NCBI RefSeq assembly: GCF_030159255.1
Contig: NZ_BSCT01000014.1
Coordinates: 97,239 to 161,238 of the forward strand
Origin: Bradyrhizobium sp. SSBR45G
Lineage (GTDB): Bacteria; Pseudomonadota; Alphaproteobacteria; Rhizobiales; Xanthobacteraceae
Length of the DNA: 64,000 bases
Reading direction: 5' to 3'
Made by a program: the position numbers and the translations under genes
Notes under the pieces: generated by a model
The model's input: only the letters and a program-made list of their open reading frames with translations
Databases searched by the model: none
What the model was told of the DNA's origin: nothing
In this document: one piece after another, positions 16,694-26,680 of the stretch
Numbering within the stretch: the stretch's first letter is position 1
How the letters are laid out: each line of letters starts with the position of its first letter

Positions 16694-17698
16694 ATGTCCG
16701 TTTTTCGAGGTTTTTGGCACGGATCCCAGCTCGGCCCCTATGAATTGCTGTGCATGCGGAGCGCCGTTCTTCGCGGGCACCGCTTCGAATTGTTCACCTA
16801 CGACGAGGATATCCGCGCGCCTGCCTGGGTCGCGCGCCGCGATGCGCGCGAGATTCTGCCTGCATCGCGGGTGCTGGTCTACCGCAATGGAATAGGCGCA
16901 GGCAGTCCCGCGTTACATGCCAACGTCTTTCGCTACGAGATGATGCATCAGCTCGGCGGCTGGTGGGTCGATCTCGACATGCTCGTGCTGCGCGCGGATC
17001 TGCCTCGCGGCGACGAGTTCTATGCCTGCGATCCGCGCGGCGTGGTGCTGACCGGCGTGCTGCGTTTCCCGGCTGGTAGTCCGCTGCTGGCGGAGGCGAT
17101 CCGGCGTTGCCAGGAGGTCGGCGAGGACACCGCGGCCTGGGGGCAGACCGGGCCTGAGCTGATCACCGATCTGGTCGCGGCCTTCGGGCGCGAGGGGCGC
17201 GTCGCCTCCGCCGCGACGGCCTATGCGTTGGACCATGGCGACCTTGAAATGGTGTTCGATCCCGCGCGGTGCGAGGAGATGGAGAAGCGCATCGAGGCGT
17301 CCTCGTTTCTGCATCTCTACAACGAACTGCGCCGCCGCGCCGGCTTTCCGCGCGAGGCGGGACCTCCGCCGGGCAGCTATCTCGACCGGCTGTTCAAGAC
17401 CTCCGGGCTGGACATCACATTTCCTTACCGCCTGCAGCTGCCGGAGCTCAGGCGCTGGCTCAACAATCATTTCGACGCCAACACCTACAAGACGCTCTAT
17501 GAGACCAGGCAGCCTGAGCTGAAGGGGGAGTTCGAGCGGGAGTTCGAGCGTCGAGCTCTGGCGTTGGAGCAGCAGAGTGCAATCATCCGTGAACTCGAGC
17601 GGCGTCTCGCACCGAAGGGGCCGCTCACGAGGCTGCGTGCTTGGCGACGCCAGACCCAGGATCGGGTCCGGGCGCGGCTTCACCGACTGGTCGATTGA
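16694..17698 (+). CDS. glycosyltransferase with DXD motif (GT32-like)
   Basis: 334 residues from MSVFRGFWHG. The segment ALHANVFRYEMMHQLGGWWV followed by DLDMLVLR matches the DXD-containing sugar-transferase fold (Gly_transf_sug type) seen in mannosyltransferase-like GT32 enzymes. The C-terminal ~50 residues are rich in Glu/Arg and probably coiled coil (FEREFERRALALEQQ). An earlier in-frame start at 16613 exists but has no better signal; the start is uncertain. Paired with the next gene after 13 bases. The product glycan is unknown, and the pair interrupts the box gene order. Confidence 0.72.
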   Translation: MSVFRGFWHGSQLGPYELLCMRSAVLRGHRFELFTYDEDIRAPAWVARRDAREILPASRVLVYRNGIGAGSPALHANVFRYEMMHQLGGWWVDLDMLVLRADLPRGDEFYACDPRGVVLTGVLRFPAGSPLLAEAIRRCQEVGEDTAAWGQTGPELITDLVAAFGREGRVASAATAYALDHGDLEMVFDPARCEEMEKRIEASSFLHLYNELRRRAGFPREAGPPPGSYLDRLFKTSGLDITFPYRLQLPELRRWLNNHFDANTYKTLYETRQPELKGEFEREFERRALALEQQSAIIRELERRLAPKGPLTRLRAWRRQTQDRVRARLHRLVD

Positions 17699-17711
17699 CT
17701 GCAGACATCTG

Positions 17712-18629
17712 ATGCGCCAGGCAACCCGTGCCGTCGCGCTGTTGTTGCTGATCGCCCTCTGGGTAAGCGCGGCGCGGGTTTCAGGCGCCGGCGCGGCTCC
17801 GGCCTCGCTGCGAGCGATCGGCGAGGCGCAGTCGCTGGCTGAAGCGTTTGGCGATGGCCGCACGCTGATCGTGTTCGCCCACCAGGACGATGATCTCCTG
17901 TGGATGCTGCCGTTCTGGCCGGTCGCCGATCGGTTCGTGCTGGCGGCCTATCCCGCGGCTCCGGCGGTCCGGCGCCTGATTCAGACCTTCCCGAGTGAGC
18001 TGAACTACGCAGGTCGCTGGTCGCCGGCCTGGGGGGAGACCGACGACGACACCTTCGCCGAGATCTTCACCGACCGCTGCAAGCGTGCGGCGATCGTCAA
18101 CGTTGCAACGATCGAGGCGCGGCTCCGGCCTCTCGTCACCGCCGATATCCGGCGCATCGTGACTCACAACAATTGGGGCGAATACGGCCATGCGGAGCAT
18201 CGCGCCGTGAACATCGCGGTGCGCACGCTCGCGGTCGAGCGGGGGATTGACGTCTGGGCGCTTGGCGACCGGGTCACGGTCAACGGCGAAGCTCCATCGG
18301 ATTACGTCGATGTTGCAGCGGAGACCGGCCTGCCGGCCATCACTGGTCATGTTGATCCCGAATTGCTTCGCGCGCTGCGCAGCCGCTATCTCGCCAGCAT
18401 CCCCGTGGCTTCCACAGCCGAATTGACCACCCGCCTGCGTCGCTGGTCGCCGACCCTCTGGACCTGGTCGGGCGCGCCGGAGGCCTTCCCGATGGGCTGG
18501 CAGCCGTTCATTCAGCTGGTCGCCCGCGGCCGCGACCTGACGGTTGGAAATCCGGTCGTTACCCGCCTCGTTAGGGAGATCGCGCCGCACAACCAGTGCC
18601 CATCGCGCCCGATCCTCCCCTCGCCTTAA
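17712..18629 (+). CDS. PIG-L-type deacetylase-like exported protein
   Basis: 305 residues. A signal peptide or membrane anchor (AVALLLLIALWVSAARVSGAGA) is followed by AHQDDDLLWM, which matches the AHPDDE metal site of the LmbE/PIG-L family with one Pro-to-Gln change, and by the second His motif NNWGEYGHAEHRA. These zinc enzymes remove acetyl groups from sugars or other N-acetyl compounds. It follows the glycosyltransferase gene closely, so both may modify one envelope glycan. Periplasmic location is inferred from the leader. Confidence 0.72.
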   Translation: MRQATRAVALLLLIALWVSAARVSGAGAAPASLRAIGEAQSLAEAFGDGRTLIVFAHQDDDLLWMLPFWPVADRFVLAAYPAAPAVRRLIQTFPSELNYAGRWSPAWGETDDDTFAEIFTDRCKRAAIVNVATIEARLRPLVTADIRRIVTHNNWGEYGHAEHRAVNIAVRTLAVERGIDVWALGDRVTVNGEAPSDYVDVAAETGLPAITGHVDPELLRALRSRYLASIPVASTAELTTRLRRWSPTLWTWSGAPEAFPMGWQPFIQLVARGRDLTVGNPVVTRLVREIAPHNQCPSRPILPSP

Positions 18630-18695
18630 GTCTTCGTGAGCCTATGAAGGAAAGTGCATGTTCTGGCGTTTTTCCGTAGACGCCGGCCGTAACAT

Positions 18696-18709
18696 GAATT
18701 ATTGTGCAT
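18696..18709 (+). promoter_or_regulatory. candidate box-regulon operator, copy 2
   Basis: GAATTATTGTGCAT lies 35 bases before the boxC start codon and is identical at 13 of 14 positions to 1179-1192. An additional GTGCAT half-site occurs at 18654-18659. A -35-like TAGACG (18677-18682) is 16 bases upstream of TTATTG, so the motif probably covers the boxC promoter. Confidence 0.55.
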
Positions 18710-18744
18710 CTCAACGATAAGGCACTCCAACGTAAGGGTGGCTC

Positions 18745-20433
18745 ATGGCCGGGGAAGACCGCGTGCTCGCGGGAGGCAAGACGTTCATCGATTTTCAGAC
18801 CGATCCCTCCCGTTACAGGCATTGGAAGCTGTCGATCGACGGCGACGTGGCGACGCTCGCCATGGATGTCGACGAGAATGGCGGCCTGTTCGAGGGCTAT
18901 CAGCTCAAGCTCAATTCCTATGATCTCGGTGTCGACATCGAACTCGCGGATGCCGTCCAGCGGCTGCGCTTCGAGCACCCCGAGGTCAAGGTCATCGTGC
19001 TGCGCTCGGCCAAGCCGCGCGTGTTCTGCGCCGGTGCCAACATCCGTATGCTCGCGGGCGCCACTCACGCCCACAAGGTGAACTTCTGCAAATTCACCAA
19101 CGAGACCCGCAACGGCTTCGAGGATTCGTCCGAGAATTCCGGCCAGCGCTTCATCACGGTCGTGAACGGCACTGCTGCAGGCGGCGGCTATGAGCTCGCG
19201 CTTGCCACCGACCACATCATCCTCGCCGATGACGGCTCATCTTCCGTATCGCTGCCGGAGGTGCCGCTGCTCGCGGTGCTGCCGGGCACCGGCGGTCTCA
19301 CCCGCGTCGTCGACAAGCGCAAGGTGCGCCGCGACCGTGCGGATGCATTCTGCACGACGGAGGAGGGCGTCAAGGGCAAGCGCGCCGTGCAATGGCGCCT
19401 GGTCGACGAGATCGCGCCGAACTCCAAGGTCGATGCCAAGGTCGCCGAGCGCGCCAAGGAATTCGCGGCCGCCTCCAAGCGCAACGGCACCGGCAAAGGC
19501 GTTCAGCTCACGCCGCTCAAGCGCGTGATCGACGCGACCAGCGTGCGTTACGGCTTCGTCAACGTCGACATCGACCGCAATGCGCGCATCGCGACCATCA
19601 CGATCTCAGCGCCTGAAGCGGCGCCGCCGGCCGATATCGACGGCCTGATCGCGCAGGGCGCCTCGTTCTGGCCGCTGCAGGTGGCGCGCGAGCTGGATGA
19701 CGCCATCCTGCATCTGCGCATCAACGAGCTCGGCATCGCGATGCTGGTGTTCAAGTCGCATGGCGAGCGCGCCCATGTCCTGGCCCACGACGCCTTCCTC
19801 GAAGCCAACAAGGCGCATTGGCTGGTCAACGAGATCCGGCATTACTGGAAGCGTGTGCTCAAGCGCATCGACGTCACCTCGCGCACGCTGGTGACGCTGG
19901 TCGAGCCCGGCTCCTGCTTTGCCGGAACGCTCGCCGAGCTCGTGTTCGCCTCCGATCGTTCCTACATGCTGGTCGGCACCATCCAGGGCGACAATCGTCC
20001 GGCGCCAGCGATCGAGCTGTCGGCGATGAATTTCGGTCCCTATCCGATGAGCCACGGCCTGACCCGGCTGGAGTCGCGCTTCCTGGCCGATACGGCCGAG
20101 CTGGACCGCGTGCGTGCGCATGTCGGCAAGCCGTTGGAGGCCGACGAGGCCGAGGAGCTCGGGCTGGTCACCTTCGCGCTCGACGACATCGACTGGAACG
20201 ATGAGATCCGCGTTTATTTCGAGGAGCGCGCCAGCTTCTCGCCGGACAGCCTCACTGGTCTCGAAGCCAATCTGCGCTTCGCCGGTCCCGAGACGATGGA
20301 ATCGAAGATCTTCGCCCGCCTGACCGCCTGGCAGAACTGGATCTTCCAGCGTCCCAACGCGGTCGGCGAGGAGGGCGCGCTGCGACGCTACGGCACCGGC
20401 GAGCGGCCGAACTACGATATGACGAGAGTGTAA
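18745..20433 (+). CDS. boxC: 2,3-epoxybenzoyl-CoA dihydrolase
   Basis: 562 residues, a double-length member of the enoyl-CoA hydratase/isomerase (crotonase) superfamily. It opens the ring of 2,3-epoxybenzoyl-CoA hydrolytically, giving 3,4-dehydroadipyl-CoA semialdehyde and formate. Sequence signs are VKVIVLRSAKPRVFCAGANI and GTAAGGGYELALATDHI in the first half and the Glu/Arg-rich second half with LVEPGSCFAGTLAELVFASD. Start ATG 18745 has AAGGG at 18734-18738. Followed by boxB after 100 bases, separated by a short repeat. A candidate operator lies just upstream. Confidence 0.95.
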   Translation: MAGEDRVLAGGKTFIDFQTDPSRYRHWKLSIDGDVATLAMDVDENGGLFEGYQLKLNSYDLGVDIELADAVQRLRFEHPEVKVIVLRSAKPRVFCAGANIRMLAGATHAHKVNFCKFTNETRNGFEDSSENSGQRFITVVNGTAAGGGYELALATDHIILADDGSSSVSLPEVPLLAVLPGTGGLTRVVDKRKVRRDRADAFCTTEEGVKGKRAVQWRLVDEIAPNSKVDAKVAERAKEFAAASKRNGTGKGVQLTPLKRVIDATSVRYGFVNVDIDRNARIATITISAPEAAPPADIDGLIAQGASFWPLQVARELDDAILHLRINELGIAMLVFKSHGERAHVLAHDAFLEANKAHWLVNEIRHYWKRVLKRIDVTSRTLVTLVEPGSCFAGTLAELVFASDRSYMLVGTIQGDNRPAPAIELSAMNFGPYPMSHGLTRLESRFLADTAELDRVRAHVGKPLEADEAEELGLVTFALDDIDWNDEIRVYFEERASFSPDSLTGLEANLRFAGPETMESKIFARLTAWQNWIFQRPNAVGEEGALRRYGTGERPNYDMTRV

Positions 20434-20435
20434 GG

Positions 20436-20470
20436 GAAGCGAATAGGGAGTGGCGAGTAGCGAATAGGGA
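20436..20470 (+). repeat. 35-bp direct repeat flanking boxB, left copy
   Basis: Starts three bases after the boxC stop and is identical at 34 of 35 positions to 21989-22023, which lies just after the boxB stop. The sequence carries GCGAATAGGGA twice. boxB is therefore bracketed by direct repeats. Confidence 0.75.
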
Positions 20471-20533
20471 AGAAAGTGACGAACCCCCATTCGCTGCTCG
20501 CCTCCAACAGATCAGAGCCCCCGGGAGGTCTCC

Positions 20534-21985
<1,452 letters not shown>

Positions 21986-21988
21986 CGA

Positions 21989-22023
21989 GAAGCGAATAGG
22001 GAGTTGCGAGTAGCGAATAGGGA
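21989..22023 (+). repeat. 35-bp direct repeat flanking boxB, right copy
   Basis: Second copy of the 20436-20470 sequence (one mismatch, TT for TG), three bases after the boxB stop codon. Its GCGAATAG units are the reverse complement of the CTATTCG array that follows. Confidence 0.75.
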
Positions 22024-22030
22024 TAGCAGC

Positions 22031-22086
22031 CTATTCGCTATTCGCTATTCGCTATTCGCTATTCGCTATTCGCTATTCGCTATTCG
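22031..22086 (+). repeat. CTATTCG heptanucleotide tandem array, 8 copies
   Basis: Eight exact head-to-tail copies of CTATTCG. The array is the inverse of the CGAATAG units in the preceding direct repeat, so the transcript could fold into several alternative hairpins downstream of boxB. Copy number may vary between strains by slippage. Confidence 0.9.
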
Positions 22087-22118
22087 CTAGCTTCGGCTCC
22101 GCGCGACGGCCTCTCCAA

Positions 22119-22340
22119 ACCTCTCCCCGCCCTTTGCGGGGAGAGGTCGGATTGCGCAGCAATCCGGGTGAGGGGCATGGCACATACGCGGCCGCGGCGC
22201 AGGTCCAACGGACGGGCACGACGGCGCTACTCAGTTTCTAACGTCCTGGAGATGAGCCAAGGTCCGGCCAAATCACTCGAGATAAGACGCACTTCCCGTG
22301 CGGCTGCCCCTTACCCCAGCCCTCTCCCCGTGAAGAACGG
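22119..22340. repeat. intergenic palindromic repeats between boxB and SDR gene
   Basis: The rest of the 394-base gap 21986-22379 contains ACCTCTCCCCGC/GCGGGGAGAGGT (22119-22147), CGGATTGC/GCAATCCG (22147-22165) and a diverged CCCTCTCCCCG/CGGGGACAGGG unit near 22320-22349. These are bradyrhizobial dispersed hairpins; no gene is seen here. They also separate the convergent boxB and SDR transcripts. Confidence 0.6.
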
Positions 22341-22379
22341 GGACAGGGAGCTTGCCATCCTTGTAGCGACAGCTCGGGC

Positions 22380-23189
22380 TCAACTATCCCATCCCGCGCC
22401 GGGAATGCCTGGGTTCGCATACACGATGCCGCCGTCGACGGCGATCGTGTTGCCGACCACGTAATCGCCCGCGCGCGAGGCGAGGAAGATCGCCGTGCCG
22501 GCCATGTCCTCATCGGTGCCGACGCGTCCCGCTGGCACGCGCGCGGCGACCTCGTCGGCGTTGTCGCGCGCCGCCTTGTTCATGTCGGACTTGAACGGAC
22601 CTGGCGCGATCGCCGTCACCACGATGTGGTCGTGGATCAGCTTGGCCGCCATGCGCCGCGTCAGATGGATCAGGCCAGACTTGCTCGCCGCGTAGGAATA
22701 GGTCTCGAGCGGATTGACGAAGATGCCGTCGATCGAGGCGATATTGATCACCTTGGCCGGCCGCTCGGCGCTCGCCGCCGCGCGCAACGGGGCCGCCAGC
22801 GCCTTGGTCAGGAAGAACGGCGTCTTGAGGTTGAGGTTCATCACCTTGTCCCAACCGCTCTCGGGGAATTCGTCGAAATCGGCGCCCCACGCAGCGCCGG
22901 CATTGTTGACGAGGATGTCGAGCTTGGGCTCGCGCTTCTTGATCTCGGCCGCCAGCATGTCGATGCCGGCCATCGTCGAGATGTCGATCGGCAGAGCGAT
23001 GCATTCGCCGTCATATTCTGCGGAGAGCGCCTTGGCCGTCTCCTCGCACGGGCCGGCCTTGCGCGCGGTGATGTAGACCCGCGCGGCGCCATGCGCGAGC
23101 AGGCCGGTCGCGATCATCTTGCCGATGCCGCGCGAGCCGCCGGTCACGAGCGCGATGCGCCCCTCGAGCGAGAACAGGTTCCTGAGCAT
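22380..23189 (-). CDS. short-chain dehydrogenase/reductase
   Basis: 269 residues from MLRNLFSLEG, preceded on this strand by AAGGGAGG. Classical SDR features: TGGSRGIGK cofactor motif, NNAGAAWG, catalytic Ser in NIASIDGI and YSYAASKSG (Tyr and Lys). It resembles RhlG/FabG-like 3-oxoacyl reductases with NADPH. Convergent with boxB and not obviously part of the box regulon. Substrate unknown. Confidence 0.85.
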   Translation of the reverse strand: MLRNLFSLEGRIALVTGGSRGIGKMIATGLLAHGAARVYITARKAGPCEETAKALSAEYDGECIALPIDISTMAGIDMLAAEIKKREPKLDILVNNAGAAWGADFDEFPESGWDKVMNLNLKTPFFLTKALAAPLRAAASAERPAKVINIASIDGIFVNPLETYSYAASKSGLIHLTRRMAAKLIHDHIVVTAIAPGPFKSDMNKAARDNADEVAARVPAGRVGTDEDMAGTAIFLASRAGDYVVGNTIAVDGGIVYANPGIPGAGWDS

Positions 23190-23316
23190 GACGCCTCCCT
23201 TGATTGATTGTCGATTGCGCTTGTGGGCGTGGCGCATCGGCACTGTCAAGTGAGACGCAGTCGCATGGCCGAGCGAGCGCCTCGTCCGGGGACCTGATGG
23301 CGGTGGGAAGGAGCGA

Positions 23317-24375
23317 TTATGCCGCGTCGATGCGGCGGAAGCCGTTCCACATTGCGGTGGCCGCGCCGGAGGTCAGCACGGGCAGCACGCGGGCGTCCTG
23401 GTAGTGGCCGTTCAGCGAAACCCGCGACAGCGCGGTGAGGTGATCGGCACTCTCGGCGAAGATCATGCCAGGGCGGGTGGTGACGGCGGTCTTGTAGCCG
23501 CTGGCGGCCGCCAGAACGAACTCGCGTTGCGCCGCGGCGGCACGGTCGCCATAGGGATAGGCCATGTGCAGCACCGGGCGTTGCAACTCGCGCTCGATCC
23601 GGGCACGGCTTTCGGCGATCTCGATGCGGGCCGTCTCCTCGGTCTGCTTGGCGAGATTGCAGTGGCTGATCGAATGCGCGCCGATCGACACCAGGGGCTC
23701 AGCCGACAATGCGCGGAGCTCATCCCACGACATGCAGAGCTCGCGGCAGATCGAGGCTTCGTCGATGCCGTGCCTGGTGCACAACGCGCCGAGTTCGCGG
23801 TGGATGTCGTGTTCGCCGGGCAGCGAACGCAGCCAGTCGTGCAGGCGCTGAAACGTCACACATTTGGCCGTCGGCGATGACGCATCGAGCCGGAGGGCGA
23901 GGCCACCGATCTCGATCTCGATCTCCTGCGCCTTGGCGACCACGAGCTCCAGCGTGACCCACCACAGCCGTCCGCGGCCTTCGGCGAACTCGCTCGTCAC
24001 ATAGATCGTGAACGGGGCCTCGAACTCGCGCATGACAGGCAGCGCGAAGTCGCGGTTGTCGCGATAGCCGTCGTCGAAGGTGAAGCAGGCAAAGCGCCGC
24101 TCGAAGTTTCGCTCCACGAGCCGGTGATGCAACTCGTCGAGCGTGATGATCTCGATGTCGTTGTCGCGCAGATGCGACAACATTTCGCGCAGGAAGTCGG
24201 GGGTGACCTCGAGATGGCAATTGGGCTGGAAGTCGGCGTCGCGCGGCGGCCGCACATGGTGCAGCGTATAGATTGCGCCGACGCCGGAGAAAATCGGTCG
24301 CAGCCAGACATGCGCGCCGCTGAGATACAGCGCTTCCAGGCCGGCGCGGATAAAGGTTTTGCGAAATCGCCTCAT
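23317..24375 (-). CDS. polysaccharide deacetylase family protein
   Basis: 352 residues. The NodB-homology domain is visible: FTFDDGYRDN (the metal/catalytic Asp pair), the SIGAHSISHCNL His motif and MAYPYGD. Such enzymes remove N- or O-acetyl groups from envelope polysaccharides. A basic N-terminus (MRRFRKTFIRAG) precedes a weak hydrophobic stretch, so membrane association is possible. ATG at 24375 chosen; a TTG 33 bases upstream also fits. Divergent from the OmpA-type gene. Confidence 0.82.
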   Translation of the reverse strand: MRRFRKTFIRAGLEALYLSGAHVWLRPIFSGVGAIYTLHHVRPPRDADFQPNCHLEVTPDFLREMLSHLRDNDIEIITLDELHHRLVERNFERRFACFTFDDGYRDNRDFALPVMREFEAPFTIYVTSEFAEGRGRLWWVTLELVVAKAQEIEIEIGGLALRLDASSPTAKCVTFQRLHDWLRSLPGEHDIHRELGALCTRHGIDEASICRELCMSWDELRALSAEPLVSIGAHSISHCNLAKQTEETARIEIAESRARIERELQRPVLHMAYPYGDRAAAAQREFVLAAASGYKTAVTTRPGMIFAESADHLTALSRVSLNGHYQDARVLPVLTSGAATAMWNGFRRIDAA

Positions 24376-24539
24376 CTGAAATAAGCGGCCCGGTGGATGT
24401 CGGGACAAGGTTACCTACGAATGATTGAAGAAAACCTTAGCCCCACGGTCGCGGTGTACCGCATGGCGCTCTTCATTTCCGGTTTGACAGGCCTGCAAGG
24501 GTTTGTTTTCTCTCTGCTTCCTCGATGCGACGGTGACGA

Positions 24540-25934
24540 ATGCGCGGACTTTTAAGGTGGAGCGGCAAATGGTGGCCTGGCGTCATCCCGCTGATCGTGC
24601 TTTGGGGCTTTGCCGCCTGGACCAGCACCGTTCCCCTCGAAAATGATCTCGCAAGCCGCAGTTCGGCCGCGCTCAGGGGCTCGGTGCTGGACAGGACCAG
24701 CATCACGGTCGATGGTCGCGACGTGTCTCTGCGGGCGGACGCGTTCTCCGAGGCCGGACGCCGCGACGCCGTGGCCGCCGTCGATGCCGTGGCCGGCGTG
24801 CGGCTCGTCAACGACCAGACCCGGCTGGTGCCCGAGGCCAAGCCCTTCGTGTGGTCGGCCGAGCGCGACGTCGTGCGGGTGACCCTGGGCGGCAATGCGC
24901 CGCTGCCGGCGCTCAAGGGCCGCCTGGTCGAGGCGACGCGTGCGGCGCTGCCCGGCGTGGAAGTGGCGGATCAGATGGGGCTGGCGCGTGGCGCGCCGTC
25001 CCGCTTCGAGGACGCCGCGCTGCTGCTGATCGGCCAGACCGGCAAGCTGAAGGACGGCAAGTTCACGATCTCCGACGGCGACGTCACGCTGACCGGCATG
25101 GCTCGCGAGCTCGGTGGCCGCGAAGCGATCGCCGCGGCGCTCGGCAAGCTGCCGGACGGCTTCAAGGTCGCCAGCAACGAGGTCAAGGCGCCGCCCTACA
25201 TCTTCCAGGCCTACAAGGACCCGGTCGCCGTCACCGTGACGCTCTCCGGCAACGTGCCCGACGAGAACATCCATGCCGTCGTCGTCGGCTCATCGTCGCG
25301 CAAATTCTTCAACGAGAAGGTCGTCGACAATCTCAAGAACAGCGTCGGCGCGCCGGTGAATTTCGTCAACGCGGTGGTGCCGGCGCTCGGCGCGCTGTCG
25401 CGGCTGTCGACCGGCACGCTGGTGGTGTCCGACCGCGACATCAAGATTTCCGGTGACGCACTGTATGACGCCGCCGCCGCCCAGATCCGGACCGGGCTCG
25501 CCAAGGATGTGCCGCAAGGCTGGCAGGTGAAGGCCGACATCACGGTCAAGCCGGCGGCCGCGCCGGTCGACCCGACGGTCTGCCAGCAGCTGTTCTCGGA
25601 CGTGCTCGGCAAGGCCAAAATCCGCTTCGAGACCGGCCGCAGCGACCTCGATCGGGATTCCACCGGCCTGCTCGACCGCCTGGTCGAGATCGCGTTCCGC
25701 TGCCCCGCCGCCACCGTCGACATCATCGGCCATACCGATGCCGACGGCGATGCCGCCGCCAATCAGGTGCTGTCGCAGAAGCGCGCCCAGGCCGTGGCTG
25801 ACTACCTGGTCAGGGCCGGGCTGCCGGCCGACCGCTTCACCCCGATCGGCTATGGCAGCACCCAGCCGATCGCGTCAAACGATACCGGCGAGGGCCGGGC
25901 GCAGAACCGGCGCATCGAATTCCTGGTGAGGTGA
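24540..25934 (+). CDS. BON/OmpA-domain envelope protein
   Basis: 464 residues. One N-terminal membrane helix (WWPGVIPLIVLWGFAAW), then several BON-like repeats across about residues 40-340 and a C-terminal OmpA peptidoglycan-binding domain (from about residue 350: IRFETGRSDLDRDSTGLL, IIGHTDADGDAAANQVLSQK, NRRIEFLVR). It should be anchored in the inner membrane with the OmpA domain reaching the peptidoglycan. Arranged with the small membrane gene that follows after 4 bases; the pair is similar to ArfA-like units. Exact role unknown. Confidence 0.8.
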   Translation: MRGLLRWSGKWWPGVIPLIVLWGFAAWTSTVPLENDLASRSSAALRGSVLDRTSITVDGRDVSLRADAFSEAGRRDAVAAVDAVAGVRLVNDQTRLVPEAKPFVWSAERDVVRVTLGGNAPLPALKGRLVEATRAALPGVEVADQMGLARGAPSRFEDAALLLIGQTGKLKDGKFTISDGDVTLTGMARELGGREAIAAALGKLPDGFKVASNEVKAPPYIFQAYKDPVAVTVTLSGNVPDENIHAVVVGSSSRKFFNEKVVDNLKNSVGAPVNFVNAVVPALGALSRLSTGTLVVSDRDIKISGDALYDAAAAQIRTGLAKDVPQGWQVKADITVKPAAAPVDPTVCQQLFSDVLGKAKIRFETGRSDLDRDSTGLLDRLVEIAFRCPAATVDIIGHTDADGDAAANQVLSQKRAQAVADYLVRAGLPADRFTPIGYGSTQPIASNDTGEGRAQNRRIEFLVR

Positions 25935-25938
25935 CGTC

Positions 25939-26244
25939 ATGGCGTATCTTGTTGCCTTTCACTGGGGTTGGCTCGCCGGGGCATTCGCCATCGGGCTGGC
26001 GATGGGCTGGGTCGCCGTGGTGCACCGCGCCCCTGGCGTGTCGCGGCTGCTGACCTGGCTGATGGCAGCACTGGCTGTGGGGCTGGTGGCTGCAGCCGTG
26101 GCGTGCTGGATTCCCGGCCGGGCGGGCTATTGGCTCGAGCTGCTGCTGATCCTGTTCGTGCCCTATCTCGTCGGCTGCGGCATCGGCACCTGGCTGCGGG
26201 CGATGGTGGTGATGCGCAGCATGCGTCAGCGTTCGGCGTCCTGA
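25939..26244 (+). CDS. small three-helix membrane protein
   Basis: 101 residues with three hydrophobic segments (AFAIGLAMGWVAVV, WLMAALAVGLVAAAVACW, LLLILFVPYLVGCGIGTWL). Starts 4 bases after the OmpA-type gene and is probably co-translated with it, so it may anchor or stabilise that protein. No recognisable family beyond that. Confidence 0.72.
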   Translation: MAYLVAFHWGWLAGAFAIGLAMGWVAVVHRAPGVSRLLTWLMAALAVGLVAAAVACWIPGRAGYWLELLLILFVPYLVGCGIGTWLRAMVVMRSMRQRSAS

Positions 26245-26680
26245 CGCGGCGCAGCGCGACCGATCGCAGGCCGTCCTCCGCCGCGCACAGCGAGACACGA
26301 AGGTTTGACAGCAGCTTGGCCTGTCAAAGCGGCAGTGGGCGCTTATCGTCTAGCCATGCGCCGTCCACCCCCGCGTGCGGGCCCCCGAAAACTGCGGAGG
26401 TTGCCGCTCCTCATCGAAGTTTAACCCGGGGTCCGCAGGTTGAACGGGGCCAAGGTCGGCCCCATGTCAGCCCCGACGACCTGCCCCATGTGCGGCAAAA
26501 CGGTGCACCGCATTTTCGCGAAGCCTGCTAAGTATATCCATGTGTACGCTTTTGTTCACACGCCCCGTGTTCCCCAAGGCGCCGAAACGCGCTACCAGGG
26601 CGTTGGTTGCGCACATGACATGGCGACCTCCAGGGCGTCCCGTCCCGGCCGTCGTGATTGGATCACGGTGAGAGGTGTAG
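26245..26680. other. 436-base intergenic region, no convincing gene
   Basis: Holds a hairpin TTTGACAG/CTGTCAAA (26304-26328) and a second GGGGCC/GGCCCC (26446-26463). A short frame from about 26440 to 26688 contains a single CPMCGK pair but runs into the next gene and lacks a ribosome site; I regard it as unlikely. The next gene's own signal AGAGG lies at the end of this gap. Confidence 0.6.

Noticed and set aside
22031..22086. CRISPR-like array
   Set aside because: The repeat unit is 7 bp with no spacers, so it is a simple tandem repeat.
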